DNA of 64,000 bases from Parapristionchus giblindavisi (Eukaryota; Nematoda; Chromadorea; Rhabditida; Diplogasteridae), in the NCBI GenBank assembly GCA_943737045.1, contig CALSFV010000048.1, forward strand, positions 558,001 to 622,000, in the 5' to 3' direction. The notes below the pieces were generated by a model. That model worked only from the letters and a program-made list of their open reading frames with translations. It was not told where the DNA came from and made no database searches. This document shows positions 11,226-23,988 of this stretch, piece by piece. Both the position numbers and the translations under genes were made by a program. Positions within the stretch are counted from its first letter, which is position 1, and the number at the start of each line of letters is the position of its first letter.

Positions 11226-12938
11226 CTATTCGTTCGGGCCAAAGGTCTCGCGTGACATACTGAACAATTGAGCAGCGCTTGCCGCAAGGGCCGCCCTGAG
11301 TCTCTCCTTCTCCGCGTCCCTGAAAAAATTCACTCATAATTACCAGTAACATGGATGCAAACTAGAAATAAGCTGGATCCACCTCGAGTGCAAACTACAA
11401 TATCTTGGGTCGAATCATAAACTACAAAGCATTGAACATTTCAGATGACAAAGAACGCAAAAATTATTGTGCTCCACAATGCAACAAATTTATTTAAAAT
11501 TTTGACACATCTTTTTGAAGCATGATAAATTAAATTAAATTAAAAATTTATAGCCGTGCATGCAGAGCAATATCTTCATATATATACTATAGTACTACGC
11601 AACAGACCACACGCATTCCGTATATGGGGGGCAAACCTCTCTCACTGAAGGGAAGTCGCTCCGACCGCCGTAGCTGTGGCCGCATTGGCGCCTGGCGCCG
11701 CTCCACCGCCCGCGCCAGTTGGATGCTGTGCGTACTGCAGAGTGTACGCGGTCGGATGGATCTTGAAGCCGTACAGTCTGCAAATGGAGGCATAAATTAC
11801 ATAGAGAACAGTTCCCCGTCACTTGACCAAAAAAAGTGAGTTTTCAGTTTCAACGCGCTTATTCTAGAGGAAACTCTGACGTGGATCGCTAGCCCGTCGT
11901 CAGAAACGAGAGACCAATAGTCCGTATAAAGAGGTCCTTCCATCTTTCTTGAGGTCTTCTTCGTTCGTTTCAACTTTTAAAAATGTTCTTTTCATGAATA
12001 ACAACACGCCCTTTTAGAAAATCACTTTGTAGAGATCAAAGATCAAAGATTACAGATCAAAGATCACACTCACTTGGGCAGGAAGCACACGTTAGGCTTG
12101 CGCGGACGATACTCGGGATGGACGAAGAAGAGCATGTGCGGGAAGCCGGTGCCGAAGTACGCACTGTACAATATGCAGAGGTTACGATGGGCTAGGGTGG
12201 GTTACGGTAACCACATAGTTGAGGTTACGGTAACAAAAGCACATCTCCATAATGATACACTAGTGTTCAATGGATGAAATTCAAACCAAGACATGACCAG
12301 GAAAACTAGTAGTTTTTTTCGGTTTCTCAGCCACTTGAATCCATGTTTCAGAGTTCACACAAATAACGATCGAATAGAGCAGCAATGATATAGTATTGGA
12401 CGACGGGTCATAGTGATTTCGATTGTAATAATAGGGGAAAAGTGACGGATATACGTCGTACCCGTCAGTGTGCTGGTGCTTGCTCGATCTGGGGAGGTAG
12501 ACGTCGCAGCAGCGTGGGCAGTACAGCTTCACCATAGCCTCGCCGGGCACGTCCGATAGACCTGTGGATGATCAACGATTATCAATGATTTTACGAGCTA
12601 TAGCGGGCCCGCAACCCGAATAGCCAACTCTAGGTGGTATATTTAACACTTTCTGTTGTATTTAGCACTTTATAGGTGTTGCTTTTGTCAGCAGTAGTTT
12701 CAGTTTGCACTTTTTTCTCACTGCAAATGATGCATAGCCACTAAAAAATCAGCTGTTACCTGTGAACTTACAGAGTAGATTTTCGTATAAAATTTACCGA
12801 AGAGTATATGGGGTCAGGTTAGTTTCCAATGGGTCAACGGTTTTTGAAACAAAAAAAGCCACAATATTTCACCGGGTAGTGAGTCATCCATGCTTACAGG
12901 TCGTCTATCAATAATAATACAATAATAATAATAGTGTA

Positions 12939-13001
<63 letters not shown>

Positions 13002-16000
13002 AATAATAGCCATACTGTTATTCACAGCATCACTGTACGAGTTGTAATTTTATTTTGTTTTACTCTAGCTATGGATAAAAATATTATAATAATAAATGCA
13101 ATATACCAAACGCGATGCTTTTCAATCTGTGGCCGTATGCAAGAACAATTGGAAAACCGTTTTCCAGGAAAATGTGACGTCATTAGCGTAGGCGGAGGAT
13201 TTTTGGAGAACGCCTCCGCCTACGTTAATGACGTCACATTTTCCTGGAAAACGGTTCTTGCATACGGCCACTGGTGATTTCTTGTAACGAGCGCCATTAA
13301 TACCCCATAGAGAAATGTACATAACCGATCGGTAACCGCTCACGAAGAAAACATCTCGTATATTCAAACCCTTGGGCAAATAGGGTGTCCCATTAAATTT
13401 CCATGACAAACGTGCATAAGTGTCCAAAAAAAACAATTACTATAAATGTCTAAAATATTATCAAAAAGATTCAGAATTTGCGTGATTTCTCGATAATCGC
13501 CACATAGTTTGAAAAGAACGTTGTAAGCTACGTAAAAATTATGCCTGTGAAATTACATGAGAAGTGGTTTAATTTTCTTTAAATTACTTGATAGTATGTC
13601 GGGTGACGTTATAAATACCAATTTCTATGGATCAATGATTTCTACTGGGTCGACGGTTTTTGAAACAAAATGACACACTATTTCACCGGGCACTCAGACA
13701 TCCAGGCTTGCACGTCCGCTAGCATTTTATTAGCTTTCACATCTAATTCTATGTAAAAAAGCTTATTCCACTAAATTTCTATGACAAAACTGCTTAACTA
13801 TCCAACAAAGTAATACATTACTAAAAACGTCGAAAATATCATTTAAAAAAAAGATTCAAAATTTGCGTGATTTTCTGGATAACTGTTACCACTAGGATAC
13901 GTCGTTGATGACAACTCACCAATGGGTAGCATCGATTGATTCTCGCAGTAGACGCGAGGGCATGTCCCAAAGTCGTGGTCGCGCCACTGAAGATAATAAT
14001 AATAATAATAATAGTAATAATAATAATAAAGCATTTTCAAGTGCTGCCCATTACAAGAATTCTACCATATACATACAATAACAATACATAGTGCCGTTCA
14101 CATTAACGTATACCAACGAGCAATACCAAATTTTAGCAATTTTGATATACAGCGCACGCAATTTTTGCACAACACATCCGCAGTAAAAAACCTCCGATAT
14201 TAAATAATTAAGAAAGAGAAAATGCTTCAAAAAATAGGCGGCGCTCAGACATGGCCCATGGTATCCCATGGGATAGACCCACCTGCAAATTTTTAAAAAA
14301 AGTAGGTAACCCACCCGCAAAATTTCGAAAAATGTTGACTTGAAAAAATAATTAATTAATCAATCACGTCGAAAAAATTTGAAGAAAAGAGTATGGTAGC
14401 AAACTGAATAAATGAGTACGAATATGAGAAGAGTACGATCTTTAAGTTCAGTAAAGTGATACTAGTACGCTGTGTCGGAATTTAACGTTAACAAGAACTG
14501 AAATATTAATTGATTAAAAAAAAATTGATTTTTCGTTTAGAGAGTCGCGTACCGACAGAGAACACAGTGGACATTATGAAATATGAAAATTATAGTGGGA
14601 AAGTATTGTTTGGAGGGGTGCAGTTTCAGGCATGATTATCGTGTACTGAATTTATTTTTTCTATTTCCTTGGTCTTTCCATATATAAATTATTTTGTGCG
14701 TCATTTCTCGTCGCGTACCGACAGAGATTTCAATTTTCCACGTGGAAATGTAAAACGAACGCGCCAAACTCATTTGCCAGAGCGTTATCCCACCGTAGGT
14801 ACCATGGGATAACGCGCTGGAAATCCTCTTAAACGCAATGATCACTAAATTTCTTGAGTTTCATGTTTTTCTCTGTCGGTACCCGATCAGATTGAGATAC
14901 CATGCATGTAATATAGTGCAGTATTGAACGAAATCGCATATTATTTAAATCAGTTCTCGTTCTTACTGTAAGTTAAATAGTCTAACTGTCAACTGAAATA
15001 ATAACGGAGTTTTAAGAAAAGTTTTAATTTCCCCCATTTTTTTGTGTACCGACCCGCATTTTTTTGCCGAAAATCTACGTTACCCACCCGCATTTTTTGG
15101 TCGTGGGATAACCATGGACCATGTCTGGCGGCGCTCTATGAAGTTTTGCCAAATTTGTCACAAATATTTCACATTTTTCTCGTTTTGACAAGTACAGTGT
15201 ATCTACCGATAACAATTCCCACCCACTCACCTTGTCAACCATTTGCGAGATGCCTCTGTTGGTGAGGATGTAACGAGCATGGATGAGACCGTATCTGAGA
15301 GAATGTATTGATTGATTGGTAATCATTATCGATCGGGTACTCATAAAAAAATCTATTTATTAATCGTTGTTTAACTAAGTTCTATAGTCCAATGTTTGAA
15401 TACTCCAATATTATTGTAAAATAGTTAGAATATAGTTGGACACGACCCAATGTATGTTTTGAATGTTGTAGAAACAATCTAGCGAAACTTTGCAAAATCA
15501 CACGTTCAACTTGTCATATTCCCGTTTCACCAAGTGCATAACACAAACGAAGTACAAAATTGTACCAGTACTTCTTTTGTCGCAATGTAGAAAAAAACAA
15601 TATACTCACAGCATCTCAGCGGCCTGCTCGACGAGATCGGAATTGGACGGATTGTCCTCTAGCTCGTCTTCTAGTAATAATTAATAATATTATTATTATT
15701 ATTAAATTTAATGTAGTGATAATCACGTATAATAATATCATGTAGATACGTCAGTAAATAGGTATACGAAATAGACCGGAGGATCGATCAGTGGTGTTCA
15801 CTGGTCACTAGAACTTAACTGGGGAATGAAACATGCACTCACCGGGTTCGAGATCGAGAATCATATCGAGTGCTTGACGGTACTTCGGCACCTACAACAG
15901 TTAATATCAATACGACAAAGCATTTTCAAGAAACTGTTTATATATTATTCTTTATATTTTAGAATTTATGGTCAGTAGATAAAACAGCTTTTGAGAACAT

Positions 16001-19000
16001 TTGGCTGTACGGTTATGTTGTGTTCAAAAGTTCCAGAAATGAAAAAGAAAAAATAGGAAAAATTCGTTGCAGACTCTATGTACAGCTATTTATTCTATTT
16101 AATTGTAAGTATTTTATATTTAACTTTTAAATAAATAGTGTTTATCTATTGTATCTGTTTCCAGCTAAAGCTATTTATTTACATGCAGATTTTCTCGAAT
16201 GATAATGACACATGATATTACCCCCTCCATTGATAATGTATTCGACATTCGTAACATAACGTATTAATCAGATTCAAGATTCAGTAATTGTTTACTGCCA
16301 CACAAAAACGAGGCTTCTTCTACTCACCCTTCGCCATTAATTCGCACATAAATAGGGAGCGAGACATAACAAAACCTTGCTCTATACTCTTATGCACTAA
16401 TATTACGTATATTGATAATTTTGATAAAGGCGATGAGAAGCATACAAACGATCTATGATAATGCAGTAATGACATAGAATATAAAAGAAAATGTAATAAA
16501 AATGTAGGTGGGCACGCTGGTGGAAAGGCTGTGCGCAAGCCGTGGATTTGTAAGGCAAGGCTGTGCGCATGGACATTTCTTAGTAGATTTGACTGGAAAT
16601 TTTGCAATTTGTGCGAGGCAAAGCCATGCGCAAGGCCCCGCAACGGAAGGCAAGGCTGTGTGCAAAAATAATTCGTTTTCACTAGCCCACCTATGGGCAA
16701 GGCTATGCGCATGACCATTTTTTAGCAGATATGACTGGAAATTTTCCAATTTTTGCGATGCAAAGCTATGCGCAAGGCCTCGCAAGGGAAGGAAAGGCTG
16801 TGTGCAAAAAGAATTCGTTTTCACGCGCCCACCTATGAAAAAATTATAAAAATGTGCGTTGTACCTGCTCATTGAGTCCGGTGAGATTGAACCGATCCTG
16901 GATGTACTCCTCATCGACCTAAACAGAGGAATATATAAATTTAAAAATTATTATTATTATTATTGATTAAGCTATAAATCCAAAAGAATACATAGAATGA
17001 ATCCAGATAAGACTTCTTCTCTATACGCAACGTTAGAGGGTAGGATAAAGTGAAGTAGAATGACGATTAAAATAAAACAACTGAAACCATGTCCTAACCT
17101 CGCAGAAGAACTCGTTTCCGCGGAGTCCACAGAACCAGGTGATCCACGAAACCTTTAAATAATAATATTAATATTAAATATTTATTATTTAGATAGTAAA
17201 ATTAATAAAATTATAGTTGAGGAAAGTGTAGGCGGAGGATTTTCGACAAACGCCTCCGCCTACGGTTGTGTCGTCAGGGTCGTAACCATGTGAGCGAAAG
17301 ACATTTGCGCCGAATGCATCAATTGCGCCGGTCCCAAATGCGCCGAGGTATACTTGCGCCATTACCAAATGCGCTGAAGGACATTTGCGCCAGTTCCAAA
17401 TGCGCCGAGGGACATTTGCGCCATTACCAAATGCGCTGAAGGACATTTGCGCCAGTTCCAAATGCGCCGAGGGACATTTGCGCCAGAACCAAATGCGCCG
17501 AGGGACATTTGCGCCAGAACCAAATGCGCCGAGGGACATTTGCGCCGGAACCAAATGCGCCGAGGGACATTTGCGCCAGAACCAAATGCGCCGGGGGACA
17601 TTTGCGCCGAAGTACATTTGCGCCGAGGGATATTTGCGCCGGAATTTTAAAATTTCTTTTAAAATTTAAAATCATTTTAAAATACAGGTCAATACGCCCA
17701 TCTGTGTGCGATGTATAGTTTTCTTTTTGATTAAAAAATAGTCCATGATATTTTGTACGGCACTTGGTGCACCGTATATTGCGAGCCACTCTCTATCAAC
17801 ACGCCTAGCCGAAGGTCTGCTCAAGCATGCCGAATCTGTTGAACTTTTGTTTGAACAAGCAACAGCTCAAAACCTACTGTTATACCAATATAAGAAAGAA
17901 GGATCTATTCAAAAGGCTAATAGAGAAAAAAGATTAATGGCAGTTGCTAATGGTGGAAGTTCTATCCAACACCTTGATGGGTAGAAGTTATATCCAACAC
18001 CTTGAAGGTCTATCGAAAAGCTAAACTAAAGTTGAAACTTGTTGAAGCCTTGTGAAATATTAATAATATATATTTATCGTTTCTTACAAGGGGATGGTCG
18101 CAACTGGTCCTGGCCATATAAGATGGCAACAACATGACTAGGATCAGTTTCGATGCTGATTACGAATCCGTTTTCAGAAAGTGCCTAATCGACCTGATTT
18201 TCGAGGAAATCGATATTTTAGTTCGGAAATTCGTGTGGTTTCCTGCGCAAACCGTCCGGGTGGGCTGGTGAACTCATCTATAAACTCTCGCAATAGTTTA
18301 CCTTACATTGCCGGATCTTTCCGAAGCCATCCAGATAGTTTTTAAAGGAAACTACACGAATTTTCGAATTAATAAGCCAATTTTCAGTACCGATTTTCTC
18401 GGAAAAGAGGCCGATTAGGCATTTTCTGAATACGGACTCGTAATCAGCATCGAAAACTGATCCTAGTCATGTTATTGCCATCTCATATGGCCAGGACCAG
18501 TTGCGACCATCCCCTTGTTAGACAAATAAAAAATTGCGATATTTGGGGAAGTAAACATAATATAATGGAAAGGTGGATGGAAACACCGTAATATATAGAT
18601 CACAGCTTTGAAGCAATTGCAACAAAAATGATGAGACAAGAAAATAAAATAAAAGACAGGGAGTCGTATTGGATTCTAGTGCTAATGTAGTTCGGCGCAA
18701 ATGTCCCTCGGCGCATTTGGTTCCGGCGCAAATGTCCCTCGGCGCATTTGCTTCCGGCGCAAATGTCCCTCGGCGCATTTGGTACTGGCGCAAATGTACC
18801 TCGGCGCAAATGTCCATCGGCGCATTTGGTTCCGGCGCATTTGGATTCTAGTGCTAATGTAGTTCGGCGCAAATGTCCCTCGGCGCATTTGGTTCCGGCG
18901 CAAATGTCCCTCGGCGCATTTGCTTCCGGCGCAAATGTCCCTCGGCGCATTTGGTACTGGCGCAAATGTACCTCGGCGCAAATGTCCATCGGCGCATTTG

Positions 19001-19484
19001 GTTCCGGCGCATTTGGTACTGGCGCAAATGTACCTCGGCGCAAATGTCCCTCGGCGCATTTGGTTGCGGCGCAAATGTCCCTCGGCGCATTTGGTTCCGG
19101 CGCATTTGGTACTGGCGCAAATGTACCTCGGCGCAAATGTCCATCGGCGCATTTGGTTCCGGCGCATTTGGTACTGGCGCAAATGTACCTTGGCGCAAAT
19201 GTCCCTCGGCGCAATTGGTAACTGGCGCAAATGTCCGTTCTCTTCGTGTGGCGCAAATGTCTTTCGCTCACATGGTTACGACCCGTGTCGTCACGTTTGT
19301 CGGACAAACGGTTTGCCGGCGTTCATGCATACGGCCTCAGGTAACTAGGACAACCTAGTTTAACGATTCGAAAGAGTGAACTATAGTTGTCCAGTACGAT
19401 ATTTAATTCGGCCCTAGCTCGGCCCCTTTGGAACTCATCTTGGTATTTATAATCAATTGTGCTTACTTCCTCACTGCTGCTCAT
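11226..19484 (-). CDS. CSNK2B / kin-10: Protein kinase CK2 regulatory (beta) subunit, complete 11-exon gene (copy A)
   Basis: Regulatory subunit that dimerises through a zinc ribbon and holds the two catalytic CK2 subunits. Exons read on the minus strand: 19484-19467, 17152-17099, 16918-16865, 15891-15843, 15670-15610, 15294-15231, 13986-13920, 12561-12462, 12163-12074, 11777-11646, 11319-11226. All junctions are AG/GT and all phases fit, giving 783 nt (260 aa). Seen: N-terminal [35 protein letters not shown], an acidic loop (EDELEDN), [14 protein letters not shown], zinc-ribbon cysteines in CPRVYC and [19 protein letters not shown] and KLYGFKIHP. These are family landmarks. The tail is longer than the 215-aa human protein: a Gly/Ala-rich stretch in exon 10 plus a last exon ending ETFGPNE. 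Reading through the exon 10 donor instead gives an early stop (SLQ*), a possible shorter isoform. Intron 1 (about 2.3 kb) is filled by an inverted-array repeat and intron 6 by a hAT-like insertion. Confidence 0.95.
12935..13000. repeat. AAT trinucleotide microsatellite
   Basis: Uninterrupted (TAA)n tract in intron 7 of CK2 beta copy A, an expansion of the shorter AATAATAAT stretches seen at the equivalent positions of the other copies. Confidence 0.95.
13129..13271. mobile_element. Near-perfect 143-bp palindrome
   Basis: Arms start GTGGCCGTATGCAAGAAC and include GACGTCA and TAGGCGGAGG with a tiny loop. The inner part GTAGGCGGAGGATTTT...GCCTCCGCCTAC recurs at 17227-17265 at the left end of the intron 1 array element. 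Ends resemble the GGCCTCAG/GGCCGTA ends seen at 19325 and 38515. Confidence 0.85.
14246..15127. mobile_element. 882-bp hAT-like non-autonomous transposon
   Basis: Starts CAGACATGGCCCATGG and ends CCATGGACCATGTCTG, with an 8-bp duplication GCGGCGCT at 14238-14245 and 15128-15135. Copies B (about 9770) and C (about 3088) show a single GGCGGCGCTCTATG, i.e. the empty site. The 8-bp duplication and the CAG..CTG ends fit the hAT superfamily. No transposase is seen. It lies in intron 6 of CK2 beta copy A. Confidence 0.88.
17227..19335. repeat. Foldback element with two inverted 31-bp arrays (CK2 beta intron 1)
   Basis: Left array (about 17285-17640) repeats GACATTTGCGCC then AACCAAATGCGCCGAGG. The right array (about 18690-19270) repeats the reverse complement GGCGCAAATGTCCCTCGGCG. 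The outer flanks are inverted too (GTAACCATGTGAGCGAAAG on the left, its complement on the right). Between them are ~440 bp of unique sequence and a nested palindrome (18083-18520). All long ORFs here are by-products of the array. The element fills most of CK2 beta intron 1 and touches no exon. Confidence 0.85.
18083..18520. repeat. Nested palindrome inside the intron 1 element
   Basis: Arm GGGGATGGTCGCAACTGGTC ... CTAGGATCAGTTTCGATGCT is mirrored by its complement ending GACCATCCCC. The arms are ~200 bp with small mismatches and enclose a shorter inverted pair (AATTCGTGTGGTTTCC / GGAAACTACACGAATT). No coding content is visible. Confidence 0.8.
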
Positions 19485-22400
19485 GATTTCTCGACTGTCT
19501 TCTTCTTCTTCCTTGTCCGAGCCGGAAGTTAAACTCTGCAAAATAGGTTTTCAACAATTTGAATGCGGATTCAATGACTTCCAAAATATTATTTGAACTT
19601 TTCAAAAGTGCAATACAACCAGAACTTTCACATTTTTAGGCCAAAGTCATAAATGTGATAGACCGTTCCATGAGCTCTACTTCCTCACAAAAGCTTCGTG
19701 ATGAGAGCTACTAACAGAATTAAAATCTTAGAAGAGCAAAATCCAATGAATCGAGTAAATTCTTATTTAACTTAATATCTATAAGCTTACCGATTTGCCT
19801 ATCTCTTTCCAAGTGGCAGAGGCCGTCGTGCACTTGACTAGCAGCAGGAGCCCACTACAGACACCTACCGCACGTAAACGGGTCTTTAAAAAACTAATAT
19901 TACTCAGGTAAATCGCTTTGAATCTAATCGGGGCATTTTTTGAATCTAATCGGAACATGCGTCTTTTTGAATCTAATCAGAACAATTTTTGAATCTAATT
20001 AGAAATTTTTTGAATCTAATCAGAGCGTCCGTTTTTGCATCTAATCATAACACTTTTTAAATCTAATTAGAAATTTTTAAAATCTAATCAGAGAATTTTT
20101 TGAATCGAATCAGAACATTTGTCTTTTTGAATCTAATCAGAACGTTTTTTGAATCAAATCAGAGAGATTTTTGAATCTAATTTAGCCCTAGTTTCTTCTA
20201 AAATTGCTCTAATTAGATTCAAAAAGATTTGCCTGAGTAATTACCTATTATTATTGATTACACAGCAAATAAGGCTAGAAATCGGTAAGAAGTAGGGAAT
20301 GATTTTGATAAGCTCATTAATAACAAGATAAGAGAACACATAAAGAGTGGAAACAGCGCTGAAATTCGAAAGAAAAGTGCATTACGAAGAGAATGTCATG
20401 AGCCACACTACAAGCGCGCCAAGTCGAAGCTTGTGCGCACAGCGTTGATCGCAATTAAGGCAATAGCGTACTCAGTTATTTGGAGCGCGCAGAATGTCAT
20501 ACTTAATATTTTCAAATTTTTAATAATAATTTTAATAATACACAATAATAATAAAATAATAATTTATTGTACATAAGTAGCATCACATACACGAAAATAG
20601 TTGAAGATATAGTTAACTATGCCAGAACAGGATAGCATAACGCACGAGAGAAACAGTGAAAACGAAGATTAGAAGAATGACTGAATATAACTTAATTAAT
20701 AATTGTAATTAATAAATATAATTGATTTAATATTACTACCAAATTTTCAAAAAAAAATTCGAAATACTACAATTTAATGTGATTAAAAATACATAAATTG
20801 CGCTTGTATGCACTTGGAATGGCAATATTATTCTTTATTTAATAGTTTAATGTTGTAAATTATTCCATGTCTGATATTAGTCAACTCATCAAAACACTTT
20901 CTCCGTAATCTCACTGTTTGCCTCGCGACTCTGTCTCCCAAATCACCGTCGCAATCACCTTCCTTTCGTATCTAATTTTACTTCTGCTTCTCTCCCTCTC
21001 CCTCTCCTCTACCTCTACCCCTCTCTCTCCCTCTGTCCCTCTCTCCCTCTCTCTCCCTCTACCTCTCCCTCTGTCCTTCTCTCTCTCACACTCTCCCTCT
21101 TCCTCTTCCTCTCCCTCTCCCTCTCCCTCTCCCTCTCCCCTCCGTATGTCCACATTGATCAGAATCTCTCCCTCTCCATCTCTGGTGTCTCTCCACTGTC
21201 TGTTCTCTCTCACCACCGTCTCTTCTAGACGCTTCGCTCTCTCGCCACATACCGTACACTCTCTGTCACTCTCTCAATTCAGCGTACTCTCTCGTCTCTG
21301 TTTGCTCTCGTAGCGCTGACTCAGGTCTAGGAAGGCAACGAAGGTAGACACTCTTCCTCGCTTTCTTCCCCAGGTGGTTTACTATACTATACTTGTTATG
21401 GTGATTTATTGATTTATCGATTGATCGGTTACGGTAGCCTTGTTTATTGATTGAGCAAGCGTCTAGGGACACTGTATGACTCATTTTATATCAAACGTAG
21501 ATGCTTCTCTAATGAGTACTTTCGATCGGTCAATACTTTTTCTTCTTCTCAATATTTTCTTTGTTTTATCTTTTGGTCCTTCTCCCATGTGAAATTGTTC
21601 TCAAAGTGTCTGTTGTTTCTTTCACTTGACTCTTATCCGTCCCAATCAATATTCGAAATCGACATCTACTCTGGTAGTTCGAAACTTAAAGTTTTCACTT
21701 CAAGTAGACTTGTAAGTCTACTTAAAGTTAAACGTAAGTCTACTTAAAGTGGTGTGGTATACTGTAATGCATTTCGTCAAATGTTCTTTCACTTTAAGTT
21801 TACTTGTCTACTTTAAGTCTGTGACGTAGTTTAAGTAGACTTTAAGTTTCGAAATACCAGAGTACGATCGTGACAGCTTCCATATCCGTATCCATGAACG
21901 GTGTCAAATCGTTTGCCGCCACTGTTCGTGGATAGTCCTCCACAGCGTTCTCATGACTTTCAAAGCAAGAACGACCGCTCAACATACAAACTCTCTCGAA
22001 TACAATGGTCTCTCCTTTGTCTGGCTTTGGAAGAAAAATGGCTTGGACCAGAATACTGTGCATCTGACGAATGAGAGAATGCAACTGATTACGGACAACA
22101 CAATCGATCGATCGATTATTTCTACTTCCGGTCTTATCTGTTAGTGTGTGAAACGGGAAAAGCATTCTTTTCTTCTGTTATTTTCGTTGCTTTTCACAAT
22201 GTTCTATAGACTTTGAAAGCGAAAACGACCGCTCAACATAGAAACTCTCTCAAATGCAATCGTCTTTCGCTTGTCTGGCTATGGAAAAAAATGGCTTGAA
22301 ACAGAACACTGTGTTTTGAACAGGGCTTTGCTATACCATCACCATTTTCATTAGTATCACACGCAATGTTTCTCGAACGTCCATCATTGTATACTCACAT

Positions 22401-23988
22401 CTTCATATTTGTTTTTTTATTGTAAAAACTGCTAATCTAGCCAGGCCTAGACGATATTCGAATATCCATAATTCAATCAATACTATCGATCCACTCCACT
22501 TATATCACTTCAGATCTGGTGACTCACCGTATTTTTCTTATTTTTATTCGCTGTTCAAAAGCTCCGAAAATAAGAAAAGAAAAGCAAACCCTCCTCGTTT
22601 TACACACTCTCGCCTCCTGTATCCCTTCGTTTATTTTCTTTTCGCGACTATTGAAAATCACACCATTTATCTATTTATCCAGCTGTAACAACATCGATAA
22701 CGAAGAAAAAAACGTGAGAGATAGGAGTGATGGATCATAAAGTGTAAAAAGTACAACGTAAAAAATTAAATTAAAAATAAATACAAAATTAATTCACACT
22801 CATTGATAAGACTGTTCTGAGTCATCCTCCTCCTCTTTTGATAGTGAATCATGCTTTCCAAACTTAGTCACGCTGTACCTCTCCTTATTCTCTCCCTCTC
22901 CCTCTCCCTCTCCCTCTCCCTCTCCCTCTCCCTCTCCCTCCTCCCTCTTCTGATAGCGAAATATCAATCAATAGGCCCTTATCACTCTCCATTCAGCTGA
23001 ATCTTTTCTTCTTCTCTTCAATCGTACTGATTTTATGTTTTTCTTCCTATTATTCTTACAATTCTTATTGAAGTGACCAAGCCTCTCTGAAACTCTCCGC
23101 TCTGACAACACTGTATCGTGGACAAAGAAAGCGAGGGCTCATTGCCAGAGCGGAGAGTATAATTAGCGCGGGGAGTGACGTGTGGCAGAGTCTCAAATTA
23201 GTTCGCATCATTACATTAAAGGGAGAGTGACCTCTCTCAATGGCCTCTTCATCGCGCACACTATTTCTCTGTTCTCTAACAACGAGAGAGCGTAGAGACG
23301 GTTGACAAAGGTATCAGTCCCTTTAAAGTTCAAGTTCAGATTTCCTGTAGCCCATTTGTTTCTGCTATGTTTACCTAACTGTTATTCATTTATTCAAATC
23401 ATTTTTTCGTTTTGTAAGCCATATACTCTACGATTTTACGATTTTCTACGACCTGATTTGCTCCAGATTTATAAAATAAAAGCAGCATTGATGTGCAAGA
23501 AACCAAGCAAATTGCTCCAAACTATTTGGCACCGTGCCAAGACATTTCGGTACTCTGATCAAATCAGTACAGTCGATGCGCACATCCTTAGTCCCTAAGC
23601 GCTTCCTCCCCGACGCTTCCTCCCCAGGAATCTGTTTGTGCATACTTTCACGCGCGCCCTTTCTGACTTCTTCCGATTCTTGTAGTACTCTCTCGTTTCC
23701 CCGTACTATCTCTGCCTCTCTAACCTACTCTCAGTGTCTGCGCTCTCTCCTATTAGCATAATGTCTCGACGGTCAAATGAGCAAACATGATCGGAAAGCA
23801 TTCCAAATCTGTAGGGCCCTGTGTCTTCCTTAGACACACATTTACATATTGATTGATTGTATAATATATCGATTGATTTGATTTTGCTGATTATTGATTT
23901 TCGCAACAGATATTCGTGATGGATTCGATATTGAAGTTCAAAGATCAAAGACCAAAGATCAAAGATCAATCTAATCGTTACAGATCAA
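19485..23988. other. Gene-poor spacer with simple and inverted repeats
   Basis: No gene recognised between the CK2 beta start and the small plus-strand gene. Visible items: a foldback minisatellite at 19897-20244, CT-rich tracts at about 20985-21145 and 22890-22950, a TIR element at 21669-21866 (ends TACTCTGGTAGTTCGAAACT and inverse, with AAGTCTACTTAAAGT inside), a ~110-bp direct repeat at about 21955-22070 and 22205-22320, and one copy of the CTCCGCTCTG hairpin MITE at 23080-23175. The CK2 beta promoter should lie just right of 19484, but no motif stands out. Confidence 0.6.
19897..20244. repeat. Minisatellite flanked by inverted ends
   Basis: About a dozen degenerate units of TTTTTGAATCTAATCAGAAC, bounded on the left by ATTACTCAGGTAAATC and on the right by its inverse (GATTTGCCTGAGTAAT). 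Looks like a foldback element whose interior expanded as a ~20-bp tandem repeat. Confidence 0.8.

Noticed and set aside
17285..19270. CRISPR-like appearance of the 31-bp arrays
   Set aside because: Units are contiguous without unique spacers, the arms are inverted to each other, and the region is a eukaryotic intron.
17189..19358. Long ORFs on both strands (up to 235 codons) in the 31-bp arrays
   Set aside because: The repeat lacks stops in several frames on both strands. The arrays are inverted copies inside an intron and resemble no protein.
20911..21313. 101- and 131-codon ORFs rich in Arg/Glu or Ser/Pro
   Set aside because: Translation of a CT/GA low-complexity tract. No start context, splice sites or neighbours support a gene.
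21842..22165. 107-codon minus-strand ORF as a gene
   Set aside because: Partly covers a ~110-bp direct repeat and a TIR end. No motif or splice signal supports it.
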